This document shows, piece by piece, positions 1 to 10,611 of a stretch of 64,000 nucleotides of DNA. Location of the stretch: assembly GCA_030323885.1 (NCBI GenBank), contig CM059193.1, forward strand, positions 71,771,543-71,835,542, in the 5' to 3' direction. The translations under genes and the position numbers were made by a program. The DNA comes from Branchipolynoe longqiensis. Its lineage: Eukaryota; Annelida; Polychaeta; Phyllodocida; Polynoidae. Positions within the stretch are counted from its first letter, which is position 1, and the number at the start of each line of letters is the position of its first letter. The notes under the pieces are model-generated. The model was not told the origin of the DNA and made no database searches. It saw only the letters and a list, made by a program, of their open reading frames with translations.

Positions 1-272
1 GTGATCCATACTCAAAGGCACTTCCGGTAACTTGGGTCTACGCTGGTGAGCCATACTTGAGGGTACTTTCGGAAACTTGGATCTATTGCTGGTGATCCAT
101 ACTCAAGGGTACTTTCAGAAACTTGGGTCTATACTGGTGATCCACACTCAAGGGCACTTCCGGAAACTTGGGTCTATGCTGGTGAGCCATACTCGAGGGT
201 ACTTTCGGAAACTTGGGTCTATGCCATCAGCCCCACTCGAGGGCACTTTCAGAAACTTAGATCTATGCTGGC
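1..272. repeat. Minisatellite, 45-46 bp unit, about 6 copies
   Basis: About six imperfect copies of a unit containing ccatactcaagggtacttt and gaaacttgggtctat run from the window edge, so the array probably continues to the left. Copies start near 1, 46, 92, 137, 182 and 225. Short open frames cross it on both strands but only reflect the repeat periodicity. Confidence 0.9.
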
Positions 273-288
273 GACTCCCTTTGTTCCT

Positions 289-331
289 TCCTATGACCTT
301 AGATGTTGCAAGGACGTAAAATTCCAACAAC
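289..331 (+). mobile_element. SINE-A 3' tail fragment
   Basis: Only the terminal part of SINE-A is present: a tgaccttagatgttgc core followed by ACGTAAAATTCCAACAACC. The head and body are missing, as expected of a short truncated insertion or a relic. Confidence 0.6.
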
Positions 332-451
332 CGTTTATCCTTCATAGTAAGACTTCCTTGGAATAGGAAAGTAGCAAGAAACTATGTATCACAGCATAAA
401 GAGAAAGTCAAGCTTCCTTTGTGATCCTCCGCAAGTACTAAGTAGTCGGTG

Positions 452-680
452 GGGTCTCAGATGATCTTATAACCACATGAAAGTTTGGTTTAACCATACC
501 GGAAGTGGCCTAGGGTCCGACAATTTTGTTTGGATTAACCGATAATTTGGATTACCCAACATTGGTTTAAACAACTTTTTTATATGGTAAATGGTAGTAT
601 TTTGTCGGGCTGCTGAAAAAAGTTTGGATTAACCGATCATTTGGTTTAACCGAGCTTGGTTTAATGGGGTTATACTGTAG
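452..680. mobile_element. P1 pogo-like element, right part
   Basis: This matches the right half of the P1 palindrome, from tctcagatgatcttataacc through the inner ggtagtattttg block to the terminal tttaatggggttatactg, followed by TA. The left terminal repeat is missing. Confidence 0.75.
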
Positions 681-705
681 TGTGGTTGGGGTGTCGTTGG
701 CCAAC

Positions 706-1030
706 ATTGGTTGGTTTTTGGAGTTTTACATCGTGGCAACATCTAAGGTAATAATGACAATGCGCACTCACTTTATAGTGTTGCCTCACTGGGAGACCAG
801 GCCACCAGCACCATGACCTGATATCCCACTCAGTCACATTATCATGGCACTGAGCCAACCAGTCCTTGCCCGATCCTAATAATGCTGAGCGCCTCGCTAG
901 GAAGCAATAAGTATCAATTATGAAGTCATTGGTTTGACTTGACATAGGTTCGAACTCGTGAGTTCAAATCCCACGATCTACCAAAAATGAGAGAGAGACA
1001 CTCACCTCATTCGGCCATCCCGTCTGGTCT
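706..1030 (-). mobile_element. SINE-A, near full length, head subtype A
   Basis: On the minus strand the head reads ccagacgggatggccgaatg (A-box like), then a B-box-like stretch and the shared body. The copy ends at an AACCAACC-type tail near 706. A short GA-rich expansion sits in the head around 988-1000. The head is a SINE promoter relic, not a tRNA gene. Confidence 0.8.
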
Positions 1031-1101
1031 AAGTAAGTATATTGCTTGTATGTATGTAATCGTAAGCATTAAACAACTTGTGGAAACCATTTAAAAGACT
1101 A

Positions 1102-1367
1102 ATGCCTGGCACACACCTCCCGTTTACGATTCACGCACTAAAACTGACTGCGCATCACGACCCCGACCCGTCCCGTTTCGTGACTAAAACTGCCCAATTC
1201 ATTTTTCGAATCCCTTGCGATTTCAGTTTTAACCACTAAAACTGAGTTTTAAGTCACGAATCGCAAGGCTCAGGTGTGCTAGGGGGTCGCACACCTAACG
1301 ACTAAAACTCAAACTTAGTCGTGAAACGGGCAGTTTTAGGTCGTATACGGGAGGCGTGTACCAGGCA
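1102..1367. mobile_element. H-class palindromic element, TGCCTGG subtype
   Basis: The ends are inverted repeats beginning ATGCCTGGCACACACC and closing with the complement near GTGTACCAGGCA. The interior alternates words such as cgactaaaact and aaactgagttttaagtc, so the element can fold along most of its length. Flanks are CTA and TTA, compatible with a diverged 3-bp target duplication. Related copies lie at 6088, 33564 and 53265. Confidence 0.8.
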
Positions 1368-1715
1368 TTACAATTCCAGGTTGACGCATGTAGTCTGCAC
1401 TGGCCTCTCACGTCTCAGTCAAGGAGCCACATAGACAGGGTAGGCCTGAATAGGGTGATTGCATCAGGGAGCCTAGGTGGTGTAATATGGTTAGCACGCT
1501 AGCCCCAGAATAGTGCCGTGGGGTGATGAAAATGGGAAATATTTTGCCTAGAGCAGGACTCGAACCCACATCTCTTTGCATTCCAGGCCCGTGTGCTAAG
1601 CATTACACCACCTAGGCTCCCTGATATCACCACACTACCCACACCTACCTGTCTATGCGGCTCCTTGCCTGAGAGGTCAGTGCAGACCACTACACTCGTC
1701 CCCCTGGAATTGTAA
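1368..1715. repeat. Head-to-head inverted pair of SINE-B copies
   Basis: The left arm (from acaattccagg near 1370 to about 1500) is the inverted partner of the right arm (about 1575-1714, ending ctggaattgtaag). Each arm carries the motif gggagcctaggtggtgtaat, which is the SINE-B head. The right arm on the minus strand shows an A-box-like TGGTGTAATGCTTAGCAC and a B-box-like GGGTTCGAGTCC. No exact tRNA is formed. Confidence 0.65.
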
Positions 1716-1854
1716 GTCTTTTAATGCTTACAATTACAAACATACAGGCAATACACTCACATATACATACATATGGTAGGTTCAACGACTATACAGTGCA
1801 TAGCATGTATAGGATCCTGGTCACAGCAACCAGTGGTGTGGGGGTGATTAAAAT

Positions 1855-2012
1855 GGGAAATATTGCACCGAGAGCAGGACTTGAACCCACATCTCTTTGC
1901 ATTCCGGGCCAGTGTTCTAACCATTACACCACCTATGCTCCCTGATATCACCACACTACCCACGCCTACCTGTCTATGAGGCTCCCTGCTTGAGAGGTCA
2001 GTGCAGACCACT
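1855..2012 (-). mobile_element. SINE-B copy
   Basis: This is another minus-strand copy of the tRNA-like unit: gcatagacaggtagg-like body, gggagcataggtggtgtaat head and a GGGTTCAAGTCC B-box-like stretch. It closely resembles the arm at 1540-1690, so the two copies are nearly tandem. Confidence 0.65.
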
Positions 2013-2015
2013 ACA

Positions 2016-2585
2016 ATAGACTACATCACGGTTCCGACTGTGCATGCGTTGGGAGCAAAGCAAAGGTGTACGGCCATTGAGTTTGCCGATACGCATAGGA
2101 CAAAACTGGCATTTTATTCAAAATAAATAGAAATACATAACAATTTGGCACAAACATGGATGGAAGGATGCAATATAATAATATAATGAATATGTTTAAG
2201 ACACAACTCTCCAAAATTAAGCATTTCGAGCTAAGAAACATACAATTTCAGTCACTTTACAGGCTGATGTTTACATCACCATTGATTAGCCAGAAGTAAT
2301 TCTTGTTCTAAATATTAAAATGCCAAATGTGTCAACAAAAAGTTGTTTCAAAGAAATATATAACCAATATCTGATTAACCCTACTCATTTTATATTTCTA
2401 CATATGTGATTAACCATAGAATATAAATATAAATAGAATATAAATGAATAAAATAAATCAAACTGACTCTGGCTATGGCTCTAACACTAGTCTGAGTGCC
2501 TAGATTTGTTTAAATCTAAATGCACATGGCATAAGATGTCCTAATTATATTGATGTAAATGCAATGCTGGATAAAAGATTAATAT
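2016..2585. mobile_element. T-family element, truncated
   Basis: It starts with ATAGACTACATCACGGTTCC and continues through the shared AT-rich interior (gaaatacataacaatttggc, taaatctaaatgcacatggc). The distal end found in the full copies at 13706-14457 and 25000-25748 is missing. A short open frame near 2026-2241 is repeat sequence. Confidence 0.75.
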
Positions 2586-2589
2586 CTTT

Positions 2590-2999
2590 TTTTTGGTGGT
2601 AAATATGTTTATTCTGTTGAATAAGTCTTTTGTCAGTGCCAAAGCACTGGTCTTCCAGCCATTTTTCAATTCAGGGTTATTTACACAAAAGGTATATAGA
2701 ATAAGGTGTACAATACCTGTTGAATACACAATTTGCACCATGTAACACAATGAAATTCTGAAACCCAAACGTTCCATAACAATATGGTACAGTAGTGTCA
2801 TATAACTAGATCAATATTAGTCAGATCAATGTGAGTATTTACATAGTATTTAGAATGTAAGCAGAAGTTATCTTCTGTATTCAGTTGGTAAACTTGTAGT
2901 AAGTTTTAATGTTCAGTTGCAGTTAGGCAGCGGTATATAAATGTTGGTTTGTTAGGAAAATTCTAGTGTAACTCTAATGTAGTTAGCTATGTGAGTTTA
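2590..2999. other. AT-rich unassigned sequence
   Basis: I see no convincing coding frame, repeat boundary or RNA gene here. The stretch lies between a truncated T element and an A8-type fragment and may be decayed repeat. Confidence 0.4.
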
Positions 3000-3197
3000 T
3001 GAATTATGTTGTTACCATCTTGGATTTTTGCATTCTCTCCCATTTCACCAAATCTGTGCCAATATATGTAGCCATTTGATCATGGAACCACATTTTCTAC
3101 TTCATGTTCCATACTAAAGCTATTTTCGCCCGTATTTACACTACGTTGTCGTTCACTCGTGTACTACAAGTACTGGGTGAATCTTTTATCTAACTAG
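3000..3197. mobile_element. A8 (hAT-like) element, right part
   Basis: It shares ttgcattctctcccatttca, the gccatttgat block, ttttcgcccgtatttacac and the terminal gggtgaatcttttatcta with the complete copy at 63047-63444. The left end is not recognisable. Confidence 0.65.
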
Positions 3198-3227
3198 CCG
3201 TGAAATGATAACGAGTATCAGTTCGAA

Positions 3228-3480
3228 TCCTACTCTCGGTGCAATATTTCCCATTTTCCTCACCCCCCCCCCCCCATGACATAACTGAGGTATGCCCCTA
3301 TACCCCGCTCCCCAACCCCCACACACTCCCCTCTTGTGGATGGCCTCTTTGTTGACAGGTAGTGCGCGTTCCACCGTTCACAATTTGTCCTAATCGGGCG
3401 TGCGACTGGGGAGAGGGCGTGGTGGGCTAGAACAAGGGGCCTAGTGGTCAAAGACCCTATACCACTAAGACGGCTCACTC
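3228..3480 (-). repeat. tRNA-like SINE fragments with a C15 tract
   Basis: Around 3230-3250 is the start of a SINE-B-like tRNA region (gttcgaatcctactctcggt). A run of about 15 C follows at 3265. At 3437-3478 the minus strand reads gtcttagtggtatagggtct, another tRNA-head-like motif that recurs on the plus strand at 3830-3856. Both are fragments. Confidence 0.45.
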
Positions 3481-3606
3481 AGCCTGTACTGTGTAATCAA
3501 AATGATCAAACCCACCACTTGGTGCGCTGGCTGTTCTCTTGATTACACAGTTGCTATATTATATGTATAAATGTATAAATGTATATATGAATGTGAAAGA
3601 TGTGTG

Positions 3607-3652
3607 ATGATTGTGATGATGATGATGATGATGACGATGCTGATGATGATGC
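3607..3652. repeat. GAT-type simple repeat
   Basis: An imperfect run of GAT/TGA triplets with two substitutions. No coding meaning is inferred. Confidence 0.8.
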
Positions 3653-3825
3653 GTATTTATTCATAGCAATTTCATATTGATGCATATTCATACTTACCGA
3701 TATCATGTATAATATAATTGTATGTGTTTACATGTGAAACACCAACCAGCAGCCGGGCTGATCAAACCCACCACAAGGTGGCACTGCGAAATTTACATTA
3801 CCATGGGAGAGATAGGGAGTGAGCT

Positions 3826-4055
3826 GTCTTAGTGGTATAGGGTCTTTGGAGTGGTACGCATACTGAGAAATCAGGCCACTGGCACCATGACCCGATATCC
3901 CACTCATTTACATTATCCTGACACTGAGCTAATCAGTCCGTGCCTTATCCTATTAATGCAGAGCGCCAGGCTAGGGAGTGACAATCATCACTTTTATAAG
4001 TCATTGGTTTGACTCGACCGGGCATCGAACTCCAGATCTCCCGCATGCCAGATTT
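3826..4055 (-). mobile_element. SINE-A, truncated, with a second tRNA-like head fragment
   Basis: Minus-strand SINE-A body and subtype B head (accgggcatcgaactccaga on the plus strand) with the distal tail missing. Immediately to the left is the tcttagtggtatagggtctt motif also seen inverted at 3440-3470, which suggests a rearranged or composite insertion. Confidence 0.6.
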
Positions 4056-4107
4056 CTACGTGTAGGAAGGCGTAGTGAGTGGAGTGACGTGCCAGGGTTG
4101 ATCCGTG

Positions 4108-4215
4108 TAGGTGCGTGTGCGCCTGTGTGCGTGTGCGCGTGTGCGCCTGTGTGCGTGTGCGTGTGCGCCTGTGTGCGTGTGCGTGTGTGCCTGTGCGCGT
4201 GCGCGTGTCAGTGCA
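4108..4215. repeat. GTGTGCGC-type simple repeat
   Basis: A low-complexity run of gtgtgcgcct and gtgcgt units. It creates open frames on both strands (for example 4056-4337 minus) that are Cys/Val/Arg or His/Thr/Ala-rich and not credible proteins. Confidence 0.9.
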
Positions 4216-4390
4216 CGGCTGCCTAGCTGTCCAGGCCGTAGCAGCCCCGGCACTTGTTGAGTTATGGCCATATTGTGTTGTTCAGTGCAAGTCAGCCGAG
4301 TGAGGCTAATTAAGTAATTAGCTGAGGTAATTGCCACTCACCGCCCATGACACAGCACACGCGAAGGGCGGCGTTCTCCGCGATGCATAC

Positions 4391-4441
4391 TATCCTGCTA
4401 TGACCTTAGATGTTGCTAGGACGTAAAACAAACACAAACAA
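4391..4441 (+). mobile_element. SINE-A 3' tail fragment
   Basis: It contains the diagnostic ctatgaccttagatgttgct, then aggacgtaaaac and an ACAAACAAAC tail. No body is present. Confidence 0.6.
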
Positions 4442-4463
4442 ACTGCTAGGCATTACCTAGATA

Positions 4464-4969
4464 CAGTACAACCTCGTTAAACCAAGCTCGGTTAAAACAA
4501 ATGATCGGTTAATTCAAACTTTTTTCGGCGGCCTGGCAAAATGCTACCATTTATCATATAAAAAGTCGGTTAAACCAAAGTCAGTTAATCCAAATTATCG
4601 GTTAATCCAAACAAAATTGTCAGGCCCCAAGCCACTTAAGGTATGGTTAAACCAAACTTTCATGTGGTTATAAGGTCATCTGAGACTTTTTGATATGATA
4701 AAAGGTAGTATTTTGCTGGGTTGCTGAACAAATTTAGGATTAACCGATCATATGGTTTAACCAAGCTTGGTTTAATGGGGTTATACTGTATATACATAAA
4801 AAAACATTAATCAAAGTGTCCACATACATTGTATATTACATTCATAATGCACCCAGGCTTTTGCTAAAGCCAAGGCAAATTCGAAGCCAAAGCTCGGTTA
4901 AACCAATGATCGGTTAATTCAAACAAACTTCTAGGGTCCCTTCATGTTTGGTTTAACAGGGTTATACTG
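4464..4969. mobile_element. P1 pogo-like composite element, full length
   Basis: It begins CAGTACAACCTCGTTAAACC after TA and ends GGGTTATACTG before TA. Positions 4464 to about 4787 form a long palindrome with its own inner right end (ggggttatactgtatatac). About 180 bp more lead to a second right end. CAGT ends and a TA target duplication are typical of pogo/Tigger DNA transposons. No transposase remains. Confidence 0.8.
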
Positions 4970-5130
4970 TAATAGCAAGGGGGTAGTCACAAGTGCGGGG
5001 GTGTAGAGACAGGTAGTACACCCACAGGTGGGTACGTGAGGCTATCCTTAGAACGGGTAATAGAGGATTTCCACCACCAACCAGCCCTATGACAGCTGTG
5101 GAAAGACTAAAGTTGTAGACAGCAATTCAC

Positions 5131-5408
5131 TCGTGGGTTCGAACCCTGGTCAAGTCAAACCAATGACTTAAAAATTGATACTTGTCGCCTCCTAGCCAGG
5201 CGCTCGGCATTATTAGGATAGGGCAAGGACTGGCTAGCTCAGTGTCAGGATAATGTGACTGAGTGGGATATCGGGTCATGGTGCTGGTGGCGTGGTCTCT
5301 CAGTGTGGCAGCACTATAATGTCACCATGAGTGCGCACTGTCACAAGTCAGTACCCGTCCTCATGACCTTAGATGTTGCTATGACGTAAAACAACAACAA
5401 ACAAACAA
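5131..5408 (+). mobile_element. SINE-A, head truncated
   Basis: It starts at the B-box-like gtgggttcgaaccctggt, runs through the shared body (ggcaaggactggct, gataatgtgactgagtggg) and ends at tagatgttgctatgacgtaa with an (AAC)n-like tail. Confidence 0.8.
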
Positions 5409-5760
5409 AGCAATTCACTCGATGCGTAGCATGCTGTGTAGGAAAGAGCGGGTAACACTAGTAGAGGATTTCCACCACCAACCCACCCACCCACCCTCTA
5501 ATGCCAGTGACAACTAATATTGTTGGTAGCAGCTCACTGCGCATGCCCAATGAAAAAGGTCTATTTGATTGACAGCTAGAGAGAAATAAATGATGTATGT
5601 GGAGTTCTGCAAGTAAGATGTTGCTGACAGAATGGAAGATGTAAATTGTGATATTAATTATCAAGAAGAGAACATAATTAACACTGATAACTGTAAACAT
5701 GCAGCCCACCCTATAAAGACAGACGTGCATGCATATACACCACATGTACACCTCCTTTTA

Positions 5761-6007
5761 GACCAGACGCGATGGCCAAATGAGTTGAGCGGCCGCCTCC
5801 TGTTTTGGGAGATCGAGGTATCCGAACCCATGGGTTTGTGGGCTCGAACCCTGGTCGAGTCAAACAAATGACTAAAAAATTGTCACTTGTCATTTCCTAA
5901 ACAGGTGCTCGACATTATTAGGATACAGCAAGGACTGGTTGGCTCAGTGTCAGGATACTGTGACTGAACAGTATCAGGATAATGTGTAAAACAACACCAA
6001 ACAAACA
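5761..6007 (+). mobile_element. SINE-A, subtype A, internally rearranged
   Basis: The head reads gaccagacgcgatggccaaa. The B-box region is duplicated (gaacccatgggtttgtgggc, then a second gctcgaaccctgg). The 3' part jumps from an internal gataatgtg straight to TAAAACAACACC, so about 100 bp of body is deleted. Confidence 0.75.
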
Positions 6008-6087
6008 AATACCTAATTTTAACAAGTTGGGTTACATTCTCCATCCCTCATGAACTAACAAATCTTTCCGACAGAGCATGCAGACTT

Positions 6088-6358
6088 ATGCCTGGTATAC
6101 ACACCTACCGTTTGTGCGCACACACCTACCGTATACGATCAAAAACTGCCCGTTTCGCACACAAAAATCGCAAGGTGTGCGCTCCCCGCGCACACCTAGC
6201 GATTGCGATTCGCGCATAAAACCTCAGTTTTAGGGCTAAAACCGGCCGATTACGATTGCGATTCGAAAAACGAATCGGCCCGCTTTCAGTTTTAAGCGGG
6301 TCGGGTCGAGTCGCGAGTTTTAGTGCGCGAATCCTATACGGGAGGTGTGTACTAGGCA
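6088..6358. mobile_element. H-class palindromic element, TGCCTGG subtype
   Basis: The ends are ATGCCTGGTATACACACC and GGTGTGTACTAGGCA. The interior is CpG-rich and repeats the words cgattgcgattcg, aaaactgcccgttt and their complements. An open frame here on the minus strand reflects the word structure, with alternating RxR, and is not a gene. Confidence 0.8.
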
Positions 6359-6410
6359 TAAGTTGCTACACACAACATTAGTTCTTAGCACAACAAACAA
6401 AGGAGATGAC

Positions 6411-6708
6411 ACCAGATGGGATGGCCGAAGGAGTTGAGCGTCCATCTCCCGTTTTGGAAGATCGGGGTTCGAACCCTGGTCGAGTTAAACCAATGAGGCT
6501 CAAATTGATACTTGTCGCTTCCTACGCTGGCGCTTGGCATAATTAGGATAGGACAGGTTGGCTCAGTGTCAGGATAATGTGACTGAGTGGGATATCAGGT
6601 GTGGTTTCCCACTGGGTCAGCACTATGAGTGTACACTGTCACAAGTCGGTACCCGTCCTGATATGACCTTAGATGTTGCTAGCAGATAAAACAACAACAA
6701 ACAAAACC
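6411..6708 (+). mobile_element. SINE-A, subtype A, full length
   Basis: Head gatgggatggccgaaggag, B-box-like ggggttcgaaccctgg, complete body, and a tail ending tagatgttgctagcagataa with AACAACAAAC. Confidence 0.85.
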
Positions 6709-6721
6709 AAAGGAGATGACA

Positions 6722-6976
6722 CATGATATAGACATGATATAATAGAAGTGTCCATGACATGTGATATAACAGAAGTGTGTGTATATGACAGGAGTGTATA
6801 TAACAGGTGATATTATAATAGGAGTGTAAATGACGTATGGTATAATAAGAGTGTACATGGCAAGTGATATATCAGGAGTGTATATGACACGTGATATAAC
6901 AGGAGTGTACATGGCACATACTAAAAAAACATGAGTGTATATATAGCAAGTGATATAACAGGAGTGTATATATCAG
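6722..6976. repeat. Minisatellite, left part (about 30 bp unit)
   Basis: Repeats of gtgatataacaggagtgta with a variable linker such as catggcaagt. The array resumes at 7691 with the same unit, showing that one original array was split by the G element. Confidence 0.9.
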
Positions 6977-7690
6977 GGCCTATATGTATGTGTCCGGGTT
7001 AGCGGTCTTAACCCTGCGTTGTGCGGATTTCCCGGGTTAGCGGTGAAAACTGTGTATGTATGTGCCCGGGTTAAACTAACTCGGCAAGGGTAAAGTTGCC
7101 TGCACTAACCCCAAGTGAAAGGAGGGTTAAAGGTGGGGTTAGGTGCTGATTATGGCCAAATCTATTCAATGCGATCATATTTAACAAAGTTACATAGTCA
7201 AATAGTGAAATTTGATTAAATTAACCCTAAAATTGAAGCGAGATTAACGCTGCAGCCGCAATGGCTGTGATATTAATATTTTTGAATCGACGAATGTAAA
7301 GTAAACAAATCGCCGCCTCCGCAGCGACGTCGATATCCATACTGTCTAATGTAAAATAAAAATGGCCACCACCGTGGAATCAGCGAGAATATATTATGCC
7401 CATATCTATTCAATGCGATCATATTTAACAGAATTACATACGCAATAAGTGAAATTTTATCAATTTAACCCTTAATTCTACCCGTTATTAAGGCTGCCGC
7501 CGCATTGGCGGAGATATTACTAGTGTCGAATTGACGAATGTAAAATCTATAAATAACTGAAACGTTAGCTAACCCACACGCGCTTTCGACTCATACATCC
7601 CCCGTGACACATTTGGAACCCCAGGGTGAGATAACCCGGCACCCTCCTTTAACCCCGGTCCGGTTAAAAATTGACTCATACATATAGGCC
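6977..7690. mobile_element. G element inserted into the minisatellite
   Basis: The ends are GGCCTATATGTATG and its exact complement CATACATATAGGCC. CAG flanks both sides, and the uninterrupted array unit at 7985-8001 reads tatatatcaggtgttataac, so a 3-bp CAG duplication and the empty site are both visible. The interior holds a direct duplication (about 7150-7320 and 7393-7555, both with ctattcaatgcgatcatatt). No transposase frame is present and the family is unknown. Confidence 0.8.
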
Positions 7691-8236
7691 CAGGTGTTAT
7701 AACAGGAGTGTACACAGGATGTGATATAACATGAGTGTATATAGCAGGTGTTATAACAGGAGTGTACATGGGATGTGATATAACAGGAGTGTATATGGCA
7801 AGTGATATAGCATGAGTGTATATAGCAGATGTTATAACAGGAGTGTACATGGGATGTGATATAACAGGAGTGTACATGGCAAGTGATATATCAGGAGTGT
7901 ATATAACACGTGATATAATAGGAGTGTACATGGCACATACTAAAGAAACATGAGTGTATATATAGCAAGTGATATAACAGGAGTGTATATATCAGGTGTT
8001 ATAACAGGAGCGTACACGGGATGTGATATAACATGAGTGTATATAGCAGGTGTTATAACAGGAGTGTACATGGGATGTGATATAACAGGAGTGTATATGG
8101 CAGGTAATATAACATGAGTGTATATAGCAGGTGTTATAACAGGAATGTACACGGGATGTGATATAACAGGAGTGTAATTGGCAGGTGATATAATAGGAGT
8201 GTACGTGACACGTGGTATAACACAAGTGTATATAGA
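7691..8236. repeat. Minisatellite, right part
   Basis: Continuation of the gtgatataacaggagtgta array. Open frames on the minus strand read as MYTPVIS-like repeats in one frame and CYITCHVHS-like repeats in another. They are products of periodicity. Confidence 0.9.
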
Positions 8237-8239
8237 CCC

Positions 8240-8725
8240 CTTTCAATGTTTACAAACAGTGTGTATGCATGCGCAGCTTGGCTGCAGAACGAAGGCACAC
8301 TGCCATTGAGTTTGTCGATACGCGCAGTGCAAAATGCCAGTTTTATTCAAAATTAATAGAAATGCAGAACCCAAACCTTATAAATTTAATATAATCTGTA
8401 TGTTAAGCATGTTATCTGTTTGTGTGCCAAGCGGTTTGTCTCTATGTGATGTGGTTTTAGAGATATTTAACTTTTTCTGTAAGAAGATTGCTCACGGCCT
8501 TTGACAATGCACTGAGTTTGCCGATACAAGCAGTGCAAAATGTCACGTTTTTTCAAACTTAATAGAAATGCAGAACCCTAACCTTATAAATTTAATATAA
8601 TCTGGTTGTTAAGCATGTTATCTGTTTGTGTGCGAAGCGGGTTGCTTCTAGGAGGTGTACTTTTAGAGATATTTCACATTTTCTCTCTGAAGATTGCTCA
8701 TAGCCATTGAGTTTGCAGTGTGACC
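8240..8725. repeat. S-family-like direct duplication
   Basis: Two related blocks (about 8295-8480 and 8500-8710) share gaaatgcagaacccaaacct-like and tgttaagcatgttatctgtt sequence. The same pair occurs inside 33061-33500, where clear terminal repeats exist. Terminal repeats are not obvious here. Confidence 0.6.
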
Positions 8726-9493
8726 GCGTGCCACCCTGCAGCCAAGCAGCGCGCGCACTGACCTAAATACCCATCCTGATGTCATATGAAATAGGTCTAT
8801 ATAGTAATGTAGCAGTCACACTACGACGACAAGGCCGACGACAGCCCAACGACTTGTCGTTTTGCTCTGTCGTCGGCTGTCGCTACGGTGTCGTTATGTT
8901 GTCGTTCGGCTGTCGCCGCGACAACTCCAGTTTCTCCACTGTCGCCCGGTTGTCGTCGGGTTTTTGTGCATGTTGAAAAACCTCGGCGACAGACGCTGTC
9001 GTTCGGCTGTCGCTACACTATCGCTACGCTGTCGCTACGCTGTCGCTACGCTGTCGCTACGCTTTCGCTACGCTTTCGCTACGCTTTCGCTACGCTTTCG
9101 CTACGCTGTCGCTACGCTGTCGCTACGCTGTCGTCTTGTCGCTAAGCTGTCGTTAAGCTGTCGCCGGGGCCGTTTGGCCGCATAGTCAACAGTAACACAC
9201 ATGTTTGTACCATCCCATTTCTTCATATACACACACAGATACACACACAGAGACACAACACAGAGTCACACACACAGACACACACAGAGACACACACACA
9301 GAGACACACACACAGAGAATGGGACGGTCCAAACATGGCTCAGTTTAGCTTGCTTTGAGGGATGTTAGGACCGTCCCAAATATGAAGACTGCTTCCTAAC
9401 AGGTCCGCCACATAAACCTACATGTTTGCACCGTCCCATTCTTCATATTTCTCATGAAGACTGCTTCCTAACAGGTCCGCCGCATAAACCTCC

Positions 9494-9727
9494 ATGTTTG
9501 CAAGAGAGTGTGAGTGTGATAGTGAGTGTGAGTGTGATAGTGAGTGTGATAGTGAGTGTGATAGTGAGTGTGAGTGTGATAGTGAGTGTGATAGTGAGTG
9601 TGATAGTGAGTGTGATAGTGAGTGTGATAGTGAGTGTGATAGTGAGTGTGATAGTGAGTGTGATAGTGAGTGTGATAGTGAGTGTGATAGTGAGTGTGAT
9701 AGTGAGTGTGATAGTGAGTGAGTGTGA
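9494..9727. repeat. 12-bp microsatellite (GAGTGTGATAGT)n
   Basis: About 19 near-perfect copies inside the H element. All six frames are open or nearly so (for example 9418-9894 minus), giving Ser-Leu-His-Ser, Ile-Val-Ser-Val or Glu-Cys-Asp-Ser repeats. These are not proteins. Confidence 0.95.
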
Positions 9728-9843
9728 CGACACACACACAGAGACACACACACACAGACACACACACAGACACACACACAGACACAGAGACACACACACA
9801 GACACAGATACACACACAGACACAGAGACACACACACAGACAT
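9728..9843. repeat. CACACAGA simple repeat
   Basis: Imperfect cacacacagaga/cagaca array. Its complement (tgtgtgtctctg) occurs at 9990-10113, so the two simple repeats are inverted with respect to each other inside the H element. Confidence 0.9.
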
Positions 9844-9989
9844 ACCACTACTCTCTGCTAAACTGAGCCATGTTTGCACCGTCCCATTCTTCATATTTCT
9901 GATGAAGACTGCTTCCTAACAGGTCCGCCGCATAGTCTAACACACATGTTTGTACCGTCCCATTTCTTCATATATCATATGGAGACTGC

Positions 9990-10114
9990 TGTTGTGTCTC
10001 TGTGTGTGTGGGTCTCTGTGTGTGTGTGTCTGTGTGTGTGTGTGTCTCTGTGTGTGTGTGTCTCTGTGTGTGTGTCTCTGTGTGTGTCTCTGTGTGTGTG
10101 TCTCTGTGTGTGTG
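9990..10114. repeat. TGTGTCTC simple repeat
   Basis: Complementary partner of the cacacagaga array at 9728-9843 and of the one at 9230-9320. It extends the foldback symmetry of the surrounding element. Confidence 0.9.
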
Positions 10115-10611
10115 TCGTTCGGCTGTCGCTACGCTGTCGCCGCGCTGTCGTCCGCTTGTCGTCCAACTTGGCCCGAATTTGCATATGTCGTCGGGTTTTC
10201 ACAAAATCCAAGTCGCTGGGTTGTCGTCGCCGCTTGTCGTCGTAGTGTGACAGCCACATAAGGGATATACGGGGAGTGTATATGACGGGTTGCTTTATCT
10301 ACTAAAACCTAGGCGGCTGCATCACGATAAGATTAAGAGTCGCGCTGAAAACACGCCCCTATCTTTGATGTATTTGCTGTTCAGCGCACAGTGCTATAAA
10401 CAAGATAAATTCCTTCAACATGTCCATCCTAGAGGTGTCCGATCACGGCACCCTGCTTGACCCCTCGCGTATGACGAGGAGGTGTGGAGCGGAGATATTC
10501 ACAAACCCATGTGGTGTCGGCGCTTGTGATAGGGTTTATGTATCACGATGTGCTCCACATAGAACACCATCCACCCCCCCCCCCCCCTCACCCCAAGCGG
10601 CAGTCTCTAGT

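Larger units (their letters stand above)
8808..10258. mobile_element. H-class element, TGTCGCTACGC subtype, 1.45 kb
   Basis: The ends are TGTAGCAGTCACACTACG and the complement of TGTGGCTGTCACACTACG, flanked by TAA on both sides. The arms repeat gtcgctacgctgtcg-like words, densely at 9001-9150 with an 11-bp unit, and again at 10110-10250 on the right. The middle holds simple-repeat arrays and three copies of a ccgtcccattcttcatattt block. The predicted frames are low complexity and no transposase is visible. Confidence 0.8.

Noticed and set aside
3978..4055. Recurring short peptides with a FDSTGHRTPDLP-like motif in many frames
   Set aside because: This is the B-box and head of SINE-A read in reverse; it recurs at every minus-strand copy and is not a protein motif.
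7569..8246. MYTPVIS/CYITCHVHS repeat proteins
   Set aside because: Frames follow the 30-bp minisatellite unit on the minus strand; no start context or conservation signal.
9418..9894. Overlapping open frames of 126-158 codons on both strands
   Set aside because: All are translations of (GAGTGTGATAGT)n and (CACACAGA)n repeats; every frame is open.
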